Shown here one piece after another: positions 6,072 to 6,968 of a stretch of 6,968 nucleotides of DNA (positions within the stretch are counted from its first letter, which is position 1; the number at the start of each line of letters is the position of its first letter). The notes beneath the pieces are model-generated. The model did not search any database. It saw nothing but the letters and a program-made list of their open reading frames with translations, and was not told the origin of the DNA. The stretch is from Clostridiales bacterium. Its GTDB lineage: Bacteria > Bacillota > Clostridia > Peptostreptococcales > BM714. Both the position numbers and the translations under genes were made by a program. The stretch spans positions 1 through 6,968 of the forward strand of contig PKTO01000275.1 of NCBI GenBank assembly GCA_002869095.1, read 5' to 3'.

Positions 6072-6968
6072 TGATCGTCTCCCCATGACACATCTACAAA
6101 CATTCCCGGCTTTATCCAATCGGGACTCTGCTCGAGTTGGGCCCTTGCCCTGAACACTATCTCCTCCTTGCTTTCGCTCGACTCGATATTCTTGGGTGTG
6201 AATTCTCCCGAATCGGAAATGAAGGTTATTTTCGTCTTGATTTCCCTGCCTTCAAAATCCATTGACACCGGATCCCCCACATGCAAAGTGTCGAGGTCTT
6301 TTTCGGGGATGAAAAATTTGATGTGGTAGGATGGCTCGTCTATAATTGCCACCTTGGTTCCGGGAAATACAAGCTCTCCCTCCGACACCAGGATTTCTCT
6401 CACTCTTCCCTCCTTGGGGACCTCAAAGGACATCTTGCCGATTTTATTTAGAACAGCCTTAAGGTCCACTCTCCTGAGAAGCAATTCCTCCTGCGCCATG
6501 GCAAGGCTCTTTTCGTCGGCACCCTCGAGAATGAGCTCCATTGCGGATGAAGCCTTGCTTTTCTGCTGCCTCAAGGAGTTCAGATTCTCTTCAGCCTTGA
6601 GCATGTTGGATTGTGCGGTTTCATATGCAGAGGCTGAAATCCCTCCGGCTTCGTAAAGCACGCCGCTGTCGTCAAACGCTTCCTTGGCAAGCCTGTAGTC
6701 CTCTGCGGCGGCCGCAACCCGGCTTTCCATGGACCTGACTTCATTTAGAGCGCTGTCTATTTCCTGGCTTCTGGCACCGTCCTTCATCGATTCGTACTGA
6801 AGCTCGCTTATGCGTATCAGACCTTCGACCCTTTCTTTTTCTATCGCCAGAGCCTCGTCGTCAAGGCTGAGCATCAAATCCCCCTCGCAAACATACTGCC
6901 CCTCTTCAACGAAAACGCCTGTAACGTTTCCTCCAACTTCTGCAGAAATGACAATCGAGTCGGCTTCG
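6068..6968 (-). CDS. HlyD/YbhG-like membrane fusion (periplasmic adaptor) protein, 3' part
   Basis: This is the C-terminal 299 residues of a membrane fusion protein that works with the ABC-2 ATPase and permease encoded next. The frame is open to the window edge, so the N-terminal anchor or signal peptide is not visible. In fragment numbering, residues 1-36 form the first half of a lipoyl-like domain (GGNVTGVFVEEGQYV at 12-26). Residues about 40-180 are a charged, Ala/Glu/Leu-rich helical hairpin. Residues about 181-211 are the second lipoyl half (FEVPKEGRVREILVSEGE), and the rest is a beta-barrel region with IKPGMFVDV near the end. GEFTPKNI (254-261) resembles the YbhG/YhiI branch. The stop TGA overlaps the ATPase start as ATGA, so the genes are translationally coupled. 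The family usually sits outside the cytoplasmic membrane and links it to an outer-membrane channel, or acts alone in monoderms. Confidence 0.92.
   Translation of the reverse strand, partial: EADSIVISAEVGGNVTGVFVEEGQYVCEGDLMLSLDDEALAIEKERVEGLIRISELQYESMKDGARSQEIDSALNEVRSMESRVAAAAEDYRLAKEAFDDSGVLYEAGGISASAYETAQSNMLKAEENLNSLRQQKSKASSAMELILEGADEKSLAMAQEELLLRRVDLKAVLNKIGKMSFEVPKEGRVREILVSEGELVFPGTKVAIIDEPSYHIKFFIPEKDLDTLHVGDPVSMDFEGREIKTKITFISDSGEFTPKNIESSESKEEIVFRARAQLEQSPDWIKPGMFVDVSWGDDQ
6079..6084 (-). promoter_or_regulatory. Ribosome binding site that fixes the ABC ATPase start
   Basis: GGGGAG within the last codons of the fusion-protein gene lies 7 nt before ATG 6071 and 10 nt before the adjacent ATG 6068. 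It supports a start in the ATGATG pair rather than further upstream, and reinitiation after the overlapping TGA is likely. Confidence 0.75.

Noticed and set aside
6072..6119. An upstream start for the ABC ATPase giving 16 extra residues
   Set aside because: The extension lies wholly inside the fusion-protein gene, looks unlike ABC ATPase N-termini, and the ATGA overlap with its own GGGGAG site is better.
1..6968. Mobile elements, CRISPR arrays, tRNA or rRNA genes, riboswitches
   Set aside because: I found no transposase, integrase, direct-repeat array or recognisable structural RNA on reading both strands; the gaps are short and accounted for.

Overview
The window reads as chromosomal DNA from a low- to moderate-GC Firmicute, most likely a member of the Clostridia. 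The basis is gene content and order: radA, a CarD-type regulator, a YacL-type membrane PIN/TRAM protein, ispD and ispF lie together, much like the conserved Bacillus/Clostridium block clpC-radA-disA-yacL-ispD-ispF. Strong GGAGG-type ribosome binding sites about 7 nt before most starts fit this. I cannot name the genus. All eight genes lie on the minus strand, so transcription runs from high to low coordinates.

In transcription order: (1) 6968-4202 is an efflux-type module. It holds the 3' part of an HlyD/YbhG-like membrane fusion protein (its N-terminus is outside the window), an ABC-2 ATPase and one ABC-2 permease. The genes overlap by 4 and 14 nt. (2) radA (4188-2815) follows the permease after 13 nt and starts with TTG, so it looks like the last gene of the exporter transcript. 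(3) carD (2707-2231) is a self-contained unit. Two tandem sigma-A-type promoters, both with a perfect TTGACA and a 17-nt spacer, lie in the radA-carD gap, and a hairpin terminator with nine U's follows the stop. (4) The PIN/TRAM gene (2091-991) has its own likely promoter and probably leads the ispD (912-211) and ispF (214-1, cut by the window edge) transcript. ispD and ispF overlap at ATGA.

Functionally, the exporter probably moves a hydrophobic or amphipathic compound of unknown identity. RadA helps process recombination intermediates. CarD tunes RNA polymerase at promoters. IspD and IspF carry out two steps of the MEP isoprenoid pathway. The PIN/TRAM protein is a predicted membrane-anchored nuclease of unclear role.

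The most notable points are about arrangement. disA, which lies between radA and yacL in Bacillus subtilis, is absent here, and an insulated carD cassette sits in its place. The gene directly before radA is an ABC exporter permease rather than clpC. I found no mobile element, CRISPR array, tRNA or rRNA. There is no gene-free stretch over 300 bases; the longest is 139 bases (2092-2230) and holds a terminator and a promoter. I see no clear evidence of a wholly new system.
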